DNA from: Streptomyces longispororuber
Lineage (GTDB): Bacteria; Actinomycetota; Actinomycetes; Streptomycetales; Streptomycetaceae
Assembly: GCF_024448165.1 (NCBI RefSeq)
Contig: NZ_JAMOLN010000022.1
Span: forward strand, 1 to 64,000
Length of the DNA: 64,000 nt
Direction of reading: 5' to 3'
Shown here: positions 8,708 to 17,618 of the stretch, one piece after another
Layout of the letters: each line of letters opens with the position of its first letter
Position numbering within the stretch: position 1 is the stretch's first letter
Notes under the pieces: model-generated
Databases searched by the model: none
What the model saw: the letters and a program-made list of their open reading frames with translations, nothing else
Told to the model about the DNA's origin: nothing
Made by a program: the position numbers and the translations under genes

Positions 8708-9166
8708 TCACAGGGCGTCGATCGCCTTGACGTACTCGTTCAGGTCGCGGGCGTCCGGCAGGCCGTTCACGACGGTCCAGCGGACCACGCCCTCCTTGTC
8801 GATGATGAAGGTGCCGCGCACCGCGCAGCCCTTCTCCTCGTCGAAGACACCGTAGGCACGCGAGGTCTCGCCGTGCGGCCAGAAGTCGCTGAGCAGCGGG
8901 TACTCGAGGCCCTCCTGCTCGGCGAAGACACGCAGCGTGAACGGGGAGTCGTTCGAGACGGCGAGCAGCTGCACGTCGTCGTTGACGAATTGGGGCAGCT
9001 CGTCGCGGAGCGCGCACAGCTCACCGGTGCACACCCCGGTGAAAGCGAACGGGTAGAAGAGCAGCACCACGTTCTTCTCGCCGCGGAAGTCCGAGAGCCG
9101 CACGGTCTCACCGTGCTGGTTCTTGAGCTCGAACTCCGGAGCCTTGGTGCCGACCTCGATCGCCAT
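8708..9166 (-). CDS. ahpE: AhpE-type peroxiredoxin with an extra cysteine
   Basis: A 152-residue thioredoxin-fold peroxidase that reduces hydroperoxides in the cytosol. The catalytic loop PFAFTGVCTGELC places the peroxidatic cysteine at residue 46, and LLSDFWPHG and GTFIIDKEG match mycobacterial AhpE. A second cysteine at residue 51, five positions on, is the resolving position of BCP/PrxQ enzymes; AhpE proteins as I recall them lack it. ATG 9166 gives the family N-terminus, and an in-frame ATG far upstream would add unrelated sequence. It lies between the Ter module and aceE. Confidence 0.9.
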   Translation of the reverse strand: MAIEVGTKAPEFELKNQHGETVRLSDFRGEKNVVLLFYPFAFTGVCTGELCALRDELPQFVNDDVQLLAVSNDSPFTLRVFAEQEGLEYPLLSDFWPHGETSRAYGVFDEEKGCAVRGTFIIDKEGVVRWTVVNGLPDARDLNEYVKAIDAL

Positions 9167-9270
9167 GGTGGAAGCTTCCCTTCGGTGGGGCTGTTCGGGT
9201 GGCTTCAGCCTAGTTGGCGCCGGGGCGCCGGCGTTCTCCAGGTGGCCGCTCACCGCGCCGTGAACGCACA

Positions 9271-9315
9271 CGAGGCCTCCGCGTGGCGCGCAAGAGCGCA
9301 CCCGCGAAGGCCTCG
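9271..9315. terminator. Stem-loop between DUF3052 and ahpE genes
   Basis: CGAGGCCTCCGCG (9271-9283) pairs with CGCGAAGGCCTCG (9303-9315) with one mismatch around a 19-base loop. It lies after the DUF3052 stop, in the direction of transcription, and is the likely transcription end. Confidence 0.5.
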
Positions 9316-9342
9316 CATGGGGATACCGGTTCCGCCGGAGAG

Positions 9343-9774
9343 CTACCGCTTCTTGGCGGCCCCCTTCGGCGTGATGAGCCGACTGCCGTTCCAGTCCTTG
9401 CCCGCGTTGATGCTCTTGGTCTGCGAGAGTCCGGCGGTGGTGGCGGCCTCGCCGAGCTCGCTGGGCTCGACGTAGCCGTCACGCCCGGTCTTCGGCGTCA
9501 GGAGAAGGATGGAACCGCCCTCCTCCATGTACGCGATGGCATCCACCAGAGCATCGGTCAGGTCCCCGTCGTCCTCGCGGAACCAGAGCACCACGGCATC
9601 AGCCACGTCGTCATAGTCCTCGTCGACGAGCTCGGTACCTGTGGCCTGCTCAATGGCCTCACGGAGCTCCTGATCGGCGTCGTCGTCGTAGCCGATCTCC
9701 TGGACCACCATGTCGGGCTGGAAACCGAGCCTTACGGCAAGGTTCGTCTCCGCGTGGTCCGCGGTCGCGCTCAC
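9343..9774 (-). CDS. DUF3052 family protein
   Basis: A 143-residue acidic actinobacterial protein of the DUF3052 family, recognised by NLAVRLGFQPDMVVQEIGYDDD at the start and VLWFREDDGDLTDALVDA in the middle. No catalytic residues or membrane segments are seen and the function is not established. The GTG start at 9774 is preceded by AGGAGG at ideal spacing, while the ATG at 9792 has no such site, so GTG is chosen. It is divergent from aceE across a 434-base region. The conserved position next to aceE and ahpE in Streptomyces is from memory. Confidence 0.85.
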   Translation of the reverse strand: MSATADHAETNLAVRLGFQPDMVVQEIGYDDDADQELREAIEQATGTELVDEDYDDVADAVVLWFREDDGDLTDALVDAIAYMEEGGSILLLTPKTGRDGYVEPSELGEAATTAGLSQTKSINAGKDWNGSRLITPKGAAKKR

Positions 9775-10208
9775 GGATTGCCTCCTGATCATGTTTACGA
9801 AGTTGTCTGCAGCCCCGCGTACGCGCGGAGCGTTGGCCGTAGTCCACACGTGCGCGACGGATCGCGCAAGTACCCGGCCCCCGAGACCGCCGAAACGGTG
9901 ACGTTCCAGGCGGTGTCACCGCAACTCCAGTCAAGGATCCCCGCAGGCCAGTGATGTATGCCACAGCGATCTGCCGGGTTTGCCCGTACTGACCCGGACA
10001 CCCAGCGTAACGAGGGTCGGGCGACCCCGCAGAACACCTGAGCGACATGGGCGTATCGTTGCGATTTGTTCGTAACCCTCTCATGGGTCACCCGCCGGCC
10101 GTCCCGTTTACCTCTCGGTAGAGATGACGATTCCGATTTCGAGGTACACGATGGACAACGGCGTACCCGACAGTGGAACAGTGGCATCACCGACAGTGAA
10201 GGAACAGC
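9775..10208. other. Divergent intergenic region before aceE (434 bases)
   Basis: The region contains no credible coding sequence. It should hold the promoter of DUF3052 (minus) and of aceE (plus), but I see no clear -35/-10 pair. Small palindromes are present (CGCGTACGCG near 9817 and CGGTGTCACCG near 9914). A GAAGGA ribosome site precedes the aceE GTG. Confidence 0.5.
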
Positions 10209-12941
10209 GTGGCTTCCGGATCCGATCGCAACCCGATCATCATTGGCGGTCTTCCCAGTCAGGTCCCTGACTTCGATCCAGAAGAGACTCAGGAATGGCT
10301 CGACTCCCTTGACGCCGCGGTCGACGAACGCGGCCGCGAGCGGGCCCGCTACCTGATGCTCCGACTGATCGAGCGGGCCCGTGAGAAGCGCGTGGCCGTG
10401 CCCGAGATGCGCAGCACGGACTACATCAACACGATCGCCACCAAGGACGAGCCCTTCTTCCCCGGCAACGAGGAGATCGAGCGCAAGGTCCTCAACGCGA
10501 CGCGGTGGAACGCCGCGGTGATGGTCTCCCGCGCCCAGCGCCCCGGCATCGGCGTCGGCGGCCACATCGCCACCTTCGCCTCGTCGGCGTCGCTCTACGA
10601 CGTGGGCTTCAACCACTTCTTCCGCGGCAAGGACGAGGGAGACGGCGGCGACCAGATCTTCTTCCAGGGCCACGCCTCGCCCGGCATCTACGCCCGCGCG
10701 TACCTCCTGGACCGGCTCACCGAGGACCAGCTCGACGCCTTCCGCCAGGAGAAGTCGAAGGCGCCCAACGGCCTTTCGTCGTACCCGCACCCGCGTCTGA
10801 TGCCGGACTTCTGGGAGTTCCCGACCGTCTCGATGGGCCTCGGCCCGCTCGGCGCGATCTTCCAGGCCCGGATGAACCGCTACATGGAGGCGCGCGGCAT
10901 CGCCGACACCTCCAAGTCGCAGGTGTGGGCCTTCCTCGGCGACGGCGAGATGGACGAGCCCGAGTCCCTCGGCCAGCTCTCCATCGCCGCCCGCGAGGGC
11001 CTCGACAACCTCACCTTCGTCGTGAACTGCAATCTGCAGCGCCTCGACGGCCCGGTGCGCGGCAACGGCAAGATCATCCAGGAGCTGGAGTCCCAGTTCC
11101 GCGGCGCCGGCTGGAACGTCATCAAGCTGGTGTGGGACCGCAGTTGGGACCCGCTGCTCGCCCAGGACCGCGACGGCGTCCTGGTCAACAGGCTGAACAC
11201 GACGCCCGACGGCCAGTTCCAGACGTACGCCACCGAGCCCGGCTCGTACATCCGCCAGCACTTCTTCGGCGACGACCACCGGCTGCGCGCCATGGTCGAG
11301 GGCATGACCGACGACCAGATCCTCCACCTGGGCCGCGGCGGCCACGACCACAAGAAGATCTTCGCGGCGTTCACCGCGGCCAAGGAGCACAAGGGCCAGC
11401 CGACGGTCATCCTGGCGCAGACGGTCAAGGGCTGGACGCTGGGCCCGAACTTCGAGGGCCGCAACGCCACGCACCAGATGAAGAAGCTCACGGTCGCCGA
11501 CCTGAAGGGCTTCCGCGACCGGCTGCACATCCCGATCACGGATGCCCAGCTCGAGGGCGGCGCCCCGCCGTACTACCACCCGGGCCGCGACTCCGAAGAG
11601 ATCCAGTACATGCACGACCGCCGCAAGGCGCTGGGCGGGTACGTCCCGACCCGGGTCGTGCGCTCCAAGGCGCTGCAGCTCCCGGACGACAAGACGTACG
11701 CGGGTGTGAAGAAGGGTTCGGGCCAGCAGTCGATCGCCACGACGATGGCGTTCGTCCGGCTCCTCAAGGACCTGATGCGGGACAAGGAGATCGGCAAGCG
11801 CTTCGTGCTGATCGCCCCCGACGAGTACCGCACCTTCGGTATGGACTCCTTCTTCCCGAGCGCGAAGATCTACAACCCGCTCGGCCAGCAGTACGAGTCC
11901 GTGGACCGTGAACTCCTGCTCGCCTACAAGGAGTCGCCGACCGGCCAGATGCTGCACGACGGCATCTCGGAGGCGGGCTGCACGGCATCGCTGATCGCCG
12001 CGGGCTCGGCCTACGCGACGCACGGCGAGCCGCTGATCCCGGTCTACGTCTTCTACTCGATGTTCGGCTTCCAGCGCACCGGCGACCAGTTCTGGCAGAT
12101 GGCCGACCAGCTGGCGCGCGGCTTCGTCCTCGGCGCCACCGCGGGCCGTACGACGCTGACCGGCGAGGGCCTCCAGCACGCCGACGGCCACTCCCAGCTG
12201 CTGGCGTCGACGAACCCGGCCTGCGTCGCCTACGACCCGGCGTACGCCTACGAGATCGCGCACATCGTCAAGGACGGTCTGCGCCGGATGTACGGCCCGG
12301 ACAGCGAGGACGTCTTCTACTACCTGACCGTCTACAACGAGCCGATCCAGCATCCGGCGGAGCCGGCCGACGTCGACGTCGAGGGCATCCTCAAGGGCAT
12401 CCACCGCATCAGTACCGGGACTTCGGGCACGATCCCCGCCCAGATCATGGCGTCGGGCGTCGGTGTCCCGTGGGCCCTGGAGGCCCAGCAGATCCTGGCG
12501 CAGGAGTGGAACGTGCGGGCCGACGTGTGGTCCGCGACCTCGTGGAACGAACTGCGCCGCGAGGCAGTGGAAGTAGAGCGCCACAACCTGCTGCACCCCG
12601 AGGAGGAGCAGCGCACGCCCTACGTCACGCAGAAGCTGTCCGGCGCGCAGGGCCCGTTCGTCGCGGTCTCCGACTGGATGCGGTCCGTGCCGGACCAGAT
12701 CTCCCGCTGGGTGCCGGGCACGTACCAGTCGCTGGGCGCCGACGGCTTCGGCTTCGCGGACACCCGGGGCGCCGCGCGCCGCTTCTTCCACATCGACGCG
12801 CAGTCGGTCGTGGTCGCGGTCCTCACGGAGCTCGCGCGTGAGGGCAAGGTCGACCGCTCGGTCCTGAAGCAGGCCATCGACCGGTACCAGCTGCTCGACG
12901 TCACGGCCGCCGATCCCGGCGCGGCCGGCGGCGACGCCTGA
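10209..12941 (+). CDS. aceE: Pyruvate dehydrogenase E1 component, homodimeric type
   Basis: A 910-residue thiamine-diphosphate enzyme that decarboxylates pyruvate and acetylates the lipoyl arm of E2 in the pyruvate dehydrogenase complex, feeding acetyl-CoA to the TCA cycle and lipid synthesis. Family marks include [19 protein letters not shown] and [16 protein letters not shown] near the N-terminus and the thiamine motif [14 protein letters not shown]. The length fits the homodimeric AceE class (E. coli about 890). The GTG start at 10209 follows GAAGGA, and [12 protein letters not shown] is a typical start. It appears monocistronic, closed by a strong terminator at 12953. Confidence 0.97.
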   Translation: MASGSDRNPIIIGGLPSQVPDFDPEETQEWLDSLDAAVDERGRERARYLMLRLIERAREKRVAVPEMRSTDYINTIATKDEPFFPGNEEIERKVLNATRWNAAVMVSRAQRPGIGVGGHIATFASSASLYDVGFNHFFRGKDEGDGGDQIFFQGHASPGIYARAYLLDRLTEDQLDAFRQEKSKAPNGLSSYPHPRLMPDFWEFPTVSMGLGPLGAIFQARMNRYMEARGIADTSKSQVWAFLGDGEMDEPESLGQLSIAAREGLDNLTFVVNCNLQRLDGPVRGNGKIIQELESQFRGAGWNVIKLVWDRSWDPLLAQDRDGVLVNRLNTTPDGQFQTYATEPGSYIRQHFFGDDHRLRAMVEGMTDDQILHLGRGGHDHKKIFAAFTAAKEHKGQPTVILAQTVKGWTLGPNFEGRNATHQMKKLTVADLKGFRDRLHIPITDAQLEGGAPPYYHPGRDSEEIQYMHDRRKALGGYVPTRVVRSKALQLPDDKTYAGVKKGSGQQSIATTMAFVRLLKDLMRDKEIGKRFVLIAPDEYRTFGMDSFFPSAKIYNPLGQQYESVDRELLLAYKESPTGQMLHDGISEAGCTASLIAAGSAYATHGEPLIPVYVFYSMFGFQRTGDQFWQMADQLARGFVLGATAGRTTLTGEGLQHADGHSQLLASTNPACVAYDPAYAYEIAHIVKDGLRRMYGPDSEDVFYYLTVYNEPIQHPAEPADVDVEGILKGIHRISTGTSGTIPAQIMASGVGVPWALEAQQILAQEWNVRADVWSATSWNELRREAVEVERHNLLHPEEEQRTPYVTQKLSGAQGPFVAVSDWMRSVPDQISRWVPGTYQSLGADGFGFADTRGAARRFFHIDAQSVVVAVLTELAREGKVDRSVLKQAIDRYQLLDVTAADPGAAGGDA

Positions 12942-12952
12942 CGCGTCCTTCC

Positions 12953-12996
12953 CCGGAGGGCGGCGGGACCTGTGGTCCCGCCGCCCTCCGGCTTTT
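12953..12996 (+). terminator. Rho-independent terminator of aceE
   Basis: An 18-bp perfect stem, CCGGAGGGCGGCGGGACC (12953-12970) with its complement at 12974-12991, encloses loop TGT and is followed by CTTTTCC. Confidence 0.9.
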
Positions 12997-13010
12997 CCTA
13001 CGATGCGCCC

Positions 13011-13997
13011 ATGAAGGAGCAACCGGCACGGATCCGATGGGAGCGGCGCTCGCAGCGACCGCTGCTCGCGCTCGCCCTGGTCTTCGGCGTCGCCTACGCG
13101 GTCCCCATCGTCCGGCCGGACGCCTCGCACGCCGTCAACCAGGCGTGCGCCGTCGTGGAGTGGGTGGTGTGGGGCGCTTTCGCCCTCGACTACGTCGTCC
13201 GGCTCTTCCTCGCCCAGGACCGTAGGCACTTCGTGCGCTCGCACCCGCTCGACCTCCTTGCCGTGGTGCTCCCTCTGGCGCAGCCCCTGCGGCTGCTGCG
13301 TGTGGTGTCGACGCTGCTCCTGGTGGGCCGGCGGGCCCGCATGGCGGAGCAGATAAGGCTGACGACGTACGTCGCCGGTGCTGTGGTGGGCCTGTTGATG
13401 TTCGGCTCACTGGCGGTGCTCTCGGTGGAGCGGGACTCGCCGAACGGCAACATCAAGACGCTGGGCGACGCCGTCTGGTGGTCGTTCACCACGATGACGA
13501 CGGTCGGCTACGGCGATCACGCGCCCACGACGGGCATGGGCCGGGCGCTCGCGGTGGGTCTGATGCTGTCCGGCATCGCACTGCTCGGTGTGGTCACCGC
13601 CAACATCGCGGCATGGTTCATCTCCCGGTTCGAGAAGGACGACGCGGAGGAGCGTCGCCAGACTGAGGCGATCGAGGCGCTCGCACAGGAAGTACGGGCG
13701 CTGCGGGCCCAGGTGGCGGTGCTGTCGGGGCAGCCAGTGCTGTCGGGGCAGTCGGGGCAGCTAGGGCCGCCGGGATCATCTGAGGTGTCTGAGGCAGCCG
13801 AGGAGGTGTCTGGGGTGCCTGGCCTGGCAGGTCAGCCGGGAACGGTGGACCTGCCAGGAACGGTGGACCGGCCGGGAACGGTGGACCGGTCAGGGACGGT
13901 GGACCGGCCGGGGACGGCTTCCTCGCTCGCGGCCTCGGGCGAGCCGGGCGTGCCGCACCCCAATCCGGGTGCGACCGTGGACAGCCCCGGGAACTGA
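13011..13997 (+). CDS. Voltage-gated-like potassium channel with repetitive C-terminal tail
   Basis: A 328-residue inner-membrane ion channel. Four or more hydrophobic segments precede the pore, and an arginine-rich segment (RLLRVVSTLLLVGRRARMAEQ) resembles a voltage-sensor S4. The pore helix and selectivity filter TMTTVGYGD are intact, followed by the inner helix GIALLGVVTANIAAWF. A short coiled-coil-like stretch (EALAQEVRALRAQVAVL) follows. The tail has four six-residue repeats, GTVDxP-like, encoded by an 18-base tandem repeat at 13839-13910. ATG 13011 is chosen; an in-frame GTG upstream would start inside the aceE terminator. It is a single gene, with no obvious regulator. Confidence 0.9.
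   Translation: MKEQPARIRWERRSQRPLLALALVFGVAYAVPIVRPDASHAVNQACAVVEWVVWGAFALDYVVRLFLAQDRRHFVRSHPLDLLAVVLPLAQPLRLLRVVSTLLLVGRRARMAEQIRLTTYVAGAVVGLLMFGSLAVLSVERDSPNGNIKTLGDAVWWSFTTMTTVGYGDHAPTTGMGRALAVGLMLSGIALLGVVTANIAAWFISRFEKDDAEERRQTEAIEALAQEVRALRAQVAVLSGQPVLSGQSGQLGPPGSSEVSEAAEEVSGVPGLAGQPGTVDLPGTVDRPGTVDRSGTVDRPGTASSLAASGEPGVPHPNPGATVDSPGN
13839..13910 (+). repeat. Four 18-base tandem repeats in the channel gene
   Basis: Unit GGAACGGTGGACCGGCCG (variants GGGACGG and CTGCCA) is repeated four times in frame, giving GTVDLP, GTVDRP, GTVDRS, GTVDRP. Because the unit is a multiple of three, copy-number changes lengthen or shorten the tail without a frameshift. Confidence 0.85.
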
Positions 13998-14045
13998 CCC
14001 GGGGCTGCCTCGAGTTGACCGCTCGGAACGGTCAGCGGCTCGCGC

Positions 14046-14360
14046 TCAGAACAGTCCTCCCGCGGCGGAGCCGGCCGCCGAGGCCAGCCAGACGATCGCG
14101 AGCAGGGTCTCGATCGCGCCGAGCACGACCGCGACGAGGGCCGGCACCGACTTCGTACCGGTCCAACGACGGCCCATGGCCAGCCAGCCGCAGACGACGG
14201 CGACCGGTCCCAGCACGATCCCCAGGACGAAGAGCCCTGCGATCGCGCAGACGAGGCCGATGATTCCGAGCGACGCGCGGTCCGGCCCGGTCCGTGACCC
14301 GGTACGGCCACGTGAGCGGGGGTGCTTGCGCGTGGTATGTCCGAAGCCCGCCATCATCAC
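14046..14360 (-). CDS. Small DUF4190-like membrane protein
   Basis: A 104-residue protein with a basic N-terminal tail (HTTRKHPRSRGRTG) and two hydrophobic segments near residues 31-60 and 72-98, rich in Gly and Ala. The pattern SLGIIGLVCAIAGLFVLG followed by a glycine-rich second helix matches DUF4190-type proteins common in actinobacteria. The function is unknown. The first in-frame ATG is at 14360, with two more ATG codons immediately after, so the exact start could be three or six bases later. It is convergent with the channel gene. Confidence 0.65.
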   Translation of the reverse strand: MMMAGFGHTTRKHPRSRGRTGSRTGPDRASLGIIGLVCAIAGLFVLGIVLGPVAVVCGWLAMGRRWTGTKSVPALVAVVLGAIETLLAIVWLASAAGSAAGGLF

Positions 14361-14454
14361 TCCCTGAGTTCGTCCGGACTCGGGCGATGCTTCGGGTACC
14401 CCCGCTTTCCGCGGTCTACCGCGTGGGCCGCCGCTTATTGCGCGACGCCCTCCG

Positions 14455-14838
14455 TCATCTCTCCCAGACCTTGAACGCCCGCGCCCGGTACGGCGATTCG
14501 GGCTCCCAGGTACCGCTGCCGGGATAGGTCTGGAACTCCCCGGTCTCCGCGCACTCCGCGGACTGGTACGTGGTCACGGGACGGCCGGTTCGATTGGCGA
14601 GGGACGCCGCGCTGCTCCCCTCCGGCAGCGCGACGCAACTCTCGATGTCGATCCCGGACAGCTCATAGCTGTGCCGTTGCCCCTTGAACCCGGTCTTGCT
14701 CCAGAGACACAACTCCCCCGCCGCGCAGTTGCCGAGCGTCGGTGGCGCCGCCGCGGTGGCGAGGCCGGGAGTGAGGGCCACCGCGGCGAGTGCGGCAGCG
14801 GCGACGGTGATGGGCATGGATGTACGCATGTGCTTCAA
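14455..14838 (-). CDS. Secreted peptidase inhibitor family I36 protein
   Basis: A 127-residue exported protein. Residues 1-30 form a signal peptide (basic start, hydrophobic core, AxA-like cleavage after GLATAAA). The mature part has the crystallin-like I36 pattern: four cysteines (GNCAAGELCLW, ESCVALP, SAECAET), FKGQRHSYEL and the closing W. I36 proteins such as SMPI inhibit metalloproteases outside the cell; whether this one inhibits is inferred from family only. ATG 14838 or ATG 14826 could be the start. No partner protease is nearby. Confidence 0.8.
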   Translation of the reverse strand: MKHMRTSMPITVAAAALAAVALTPGLATAAAPPTLGNCAAGELCLWSKTGFKGQRHSYELSGIDIESCVALPEGSSAASLANRTGRPVTTYQSAECAETGEFQTYPGSGTWEPESPYRARAFKVWER

Positions 14839-14950
14839 CCCCCGTGTCGTATCGACCAGTTGCGTTCGCGACTGATCACTTGCCTGACACTCTGGCCCGG
14901 AAGATCTGGTTCCGGGAAGGGTCGCCGAGCGACGTCACCCGGATAAGCGA

Positions 14951-14978
14951 AAGCCCCCGGATAGTTCCCCGGGGGCTT
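14951..14978. terminator. Stem-loop upstream of the I36 gene
   Basis: AAGCCCCCGG (14951-14960) pairs with CCGGGGGCTT (14969-14978) around loop ATAGTTCC. It lies past the end of the MFS exporter gene (stop at 15072, minus strand), so it is its probable terminator. Confidence 0.65.
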
Positions 14979-15071
14979 CCCTCACAAGGGCGGTTTCAGC
15001 GCCCTGTCCACGACTTAAAGACGTGCGTCCGGCGCCGCGATCCGGCGGCCCCGACGGGCGTCCGTCCGCCG

Positions 15072-16682
15072 TCAGATGTGCGCGGCGCCCGCGCCCGCCT
15101 CGGCGTTCTCACCGCGCTTGGTGAGCAGCGCGACGAGGACGGCGACGACCGCGACACCGGCAGCGACCAGGCAGGCCAGGCTCATGCCGGAGATGAAGGT
15201 GTCGTGCGCGACGTCCGTGATCTTCCCGGCGATGGCCGCCGGAGTGTTCGGCGGGACGGGCGGGACGCCGACCTGGACGGCCTCGGACGCCTGGTCCAAC
15301 TGGGCCTCCGTGAGCGGCGGGAGCTTGGCGTCCGCCCAGTTCCCGGCGAGGTCGTTGTCGACCTTCGACGCCATCACGGCACCGAGCACGGCGGTGCCGA
15401 GGCTGCCGCCGATCTGCATCGCGGCCTGCTGGAGCCCGCCGGCCACGCCGGACAGCTCCATCGGCGCGTTGCCCACGATGACCTCGGTGGCACCGACCAT
15501 CACGGGCGCGAGGCCGAGGCCCAGCAGGGCGAACCAGACGGACATGATGGCGCTGCCGGTGCCCGCCTCGAGCGTGGACATGCCGTACATCGCGACGGCC
15601 GTGCACGCCATGCCGCCCGCGAGCGGAATGCGCGGGCCGACCTTCGTGATCATCGCGCCCGCGAGCGGCGAGGCGACGATCATCATGCCGGTCAGCGGGA
15701 GCAGGTGCAGACCGCTGTCGATCGGGCTCATGCCGTGCACGTTCTGCAGGTAGAAGGTGACGAAGAACAGGCCGCCCATGAACGCGATGGCCATCAGCAC
15801 CATGAGGACCACACCGGCCGACAGCGGCACGGAGCGGAACAGGCCCAGCGGGATGAGCGGCTCGGCGACCCGTGTCTCCCACACCGCGAACAGGGCGAAG
15901 CACAGCACCGACGCGGCGATGAACGTCCACGTCATGCCGTCGCCCCAGCCCCACGCCGGCGCCTTGATGAGGGCCCACACGAGACAGAACATCGCACCGG
16001 ACAGCAGCGCGATGCCGGGTATGTCGAACGACCTCGGCGCGTTCTCCGCCCGGTGGTCGAGGAGGATGGCGAGCCCGAGTCCGAGGGCGAGGACGCCGAC
16101 GGGCACGTTGATGAAGAAGACGGACTGCCAGCTGACGTGCTCGACGAGCACACCGCCGAGGATCGGACCACCGGCGGTCGAGGCGCCGATCACCATGCCC
16201 CAGATGCCGATCGCCATGTTCAGCTTCTCGGCGGGGAACGTGGCCCGCAGCAGGCCGAGCGCGGCGGGCATGAGCAGCGCGCCGAACAGGCCCTGGAACA
16301 CGCGGAACGTGATCACGAACGCGATGCTGTCGGACAGGCCGATGGCCCCCGACGCGGCGGCGAAGCCGACCACACCGATGAGGAAGGTCTGCCGGTGGCC
16401 GAACCGGTCGCCGAGCTTGCCCGCGGTGATCAGCGTGACCGCGAGGGCGAGGAAGTAGCCGTTGGTGATCCACTGGACGTCGGCGAAGCTCGCGCCGAGG
16501 TCCTTCTGAATGGCCGGGTTGGCGATGGCGACGATGGTGCCGTCGAGGGCGACCATCATGACGCCGATCGCGACGGAGAAGAGAGTCAACCAGGGGTGGC
16601 CGCGCAGCCCCTTGGCCGGTGCCGGGACAGGCTCGGGCTCCGGAACCCGGTCCGCCTTGTCGACAGTGGTCTGACTAGTCAT
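15072..16682 (-). CDS. MFS drug exporter, DHA2 (EmrB/QacA) type
   Basis: A 536-residue, 14-helix proton antiporter of the inner membrane. Motif A-like GKLGDRFGHRQTFLIG, the N-terminal charged tail before LFSVAIGVMMVALDGTIVAIANPAI, and ILGGVLVEHVSWQSVFFINVPVG are typical of QacA/EmrB exporters. ATG 16682 (MTSQTTV) is chosen over an upstream in-frame start. It is divergent from a TetR regulator only 110 bases away, the usual arrangement for a repressor-controlled multidrug pump. The intergenic region carries repeated TGACAG elements in both orientations. The exported compound is unknown. Confidence 0.9.
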   Translation of the reverse strand: MTSQTTVDKADRVPEPEPVPAPAKGLRGHPWLTLFSVAIGVMMVALDGTIVAIANPAIQKDLGASFADVQWITNGYFLALAVTLITAGKLGDRFGHRQTFLIGVVGFAAASGAIGLSDSIAFVITFRVFQGLFGALLMPAALGLLRATFPAEKLNMAIGIWGMVIGASTAGGPILGGVLVEHVSWQSVFFINVPVGVLALGLGLAILLDHRAENAPRSFDIPGIALLSGAMFCLVWALIKAPAWGWGDGMTWTFIAASVLCFALFAVWETRVAEPLIPLGLFRSVPLSAGVVLMVLMAIAFMGGLFFVTFYLQNVHGMSPIDSGLHLLPLTGMMIVASPLAGAMITKVGPRIPLAGGMACTAVAMYGMSTLEAGTGSAIMSVWFALLGLGLAPVMVGATEVIVGNAPMELSGVAGGLQQAAMQIGGSLGTAVLGAVMASKVDNDLAGNWADAKLPPLTEAQLDQASEAVQVGVPPVPPNTPAAIAGKITDVAHDTFISGMSLACLVAAGVAVVAVLVALLTKRGENAEAGAGAAHI

Positions 16683-16695
16683 GTGTTCGAGGCTA

Positions 16696-16746
16696 GTGAC
16701 AGCTACTGACAGTTGACAAAGCATTTCACAAGTCGGTAACTGTCAC
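16696..16746. promoter_or_regulatory. Promoter/operator region between MFS exporter and TetR
   Basis: TGACAG occurs at 16697 and 16707, and its reverse CTGTCA at 16740. The outer pair GTGACAG (16696-16702) and CTGTCAC (16740-16746) and the inner pair TGACAGTT (16707-16714) and AACTGTCA (16738-16745) are perfect inverted repeats. A TTGACA -35 (16713-16718) for the TetR gene lies between them. This fits a TetR operator covering both promoters. Confidence 0.55.
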
Positions 16747-16792
16747 GTCGCTCACACTAAGGTGAGCTGCACAAACAGTGAGAAAGAGGACC

Positions 16793-17440
16793 ATGGCGGC
16801 GCGACTCAACCTGCGTGAACTCAAGAAGCAGCGGACGCGAAACGCCTTGCTGCGCTCGGCACTTGAGCTCTTCACGTCCCAGGGCTTCGACCGGACGACG
16901 GTCGACGAGATCGCCGAGGCCTGCGAGGTCTCGCAGCGCACGTTCTTCCGGTACTTCGCGAACAAGGAAGAGGCCGCGTTCGCCGTACAGGAGATGGTCG
17001 AGTCCCGTTTCGTCGCCGCGCTGCGCGAACGCCCCCTGGAGGAAAGCCCGTTCGAGGCCATGCGGCAGACCGTCCTCGGCACGTGGGACGCACTGAGCCG
17101 CTCCGTGGAGGAGGTCATTCCGGTCGAACTCCACATGCGCACCTACCAGATGATCGAATCGACCCCCTCCCTCCTTGCCGCGCACTTGCGCCGCTCCATC
17201 GAGCTGGAGGAGGAGATCGCGCAGGTGATCGCCGAGCGCGAGGGCCTCGACGTGGACAGCGACCCACGCCCGCGGGTGGCCGTGGCCGCGTTCAGTGGTG
17301 TGATGCGGACGACCGGACGCCTGTGGGGTGCGGGAGAGGACGCGAGCGTCGAGGCGATCCGCGCGCTCACCGAGTCGTACCTCGATCACCTGAAGCCGTC
17401 GCTCGGCGAACACTGGCGTCCCGGCCGGAGCGATTCCTGA
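16793..17440 (+). CDS. TetR-family transcriptional repressor
   Basis: A 215-residue DNA-binding protein. The N-terminal helix-turn-helix is visible in residues about 10-60 (ALELFTSQGFDRTTVDEIAEACEVSQRTFFRYFANKEE, key residues T, V, S, F, Y, F, K). The C-terminal two thirds is an all-helical ligand-binding and dimer domain. ATG 16793 follows AAAGAGGA; an in-frame GTG at 16778 lacks a good site. It is divergent from the MFS exporter and most likely represses it until an exported compound binds. The ligand is unknown. Confidence 0.9.
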   Translation: MAARLNLRELKKQRTRNALLRSALELFTSQGFDRTTVDEIAEACEVSQRTFFRYFANKEEAAFAVQEMVESRFVAALRERPLEESPFEAMRQTVLGTWDALSRSVEEVIPVELHMRTYQMIESTPSLLAAHLRRSIELEEEIAQVIAEREGLDVDSDPRPRVAVAAFSGVMRTTGRLWGAGEDASVEAIRALTESYLDHLKPSLGEHWRPGRSDS

Positions 17441-17618
17441 CCGGACGCACGGGAGTGAGCCAGGTCGCACTCCCGCGCGCGTGGGGCGCCCGAGCCCCTC
17501 ACTCAACGTGAGGGCTTGACCGCAACTACGTCCGCTTTTACCCAAATACACCACTGAAAACGTGATGTGCCTCACCCACTGCACGGAGTCCCACGCGCTT
17601 CTCCTAGGGTGTCCCGCA

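Noticed and set aside
9795..13244. 1149-codon open frame antisense to aceE
   Set aside because: It mirrors aceE codon structure, is rich in Arg, Val and Asp without any domain, and the plus strand encodes a full pyruvate dehydrogenase. It is a GC-bias shadow.
14820..16709. 629-codon plus-strand frame over the MFS exporter
   Set aside because: His/Asp/Gly/Arg-rich shadow of a clear 14-helix transporter on the other strand.
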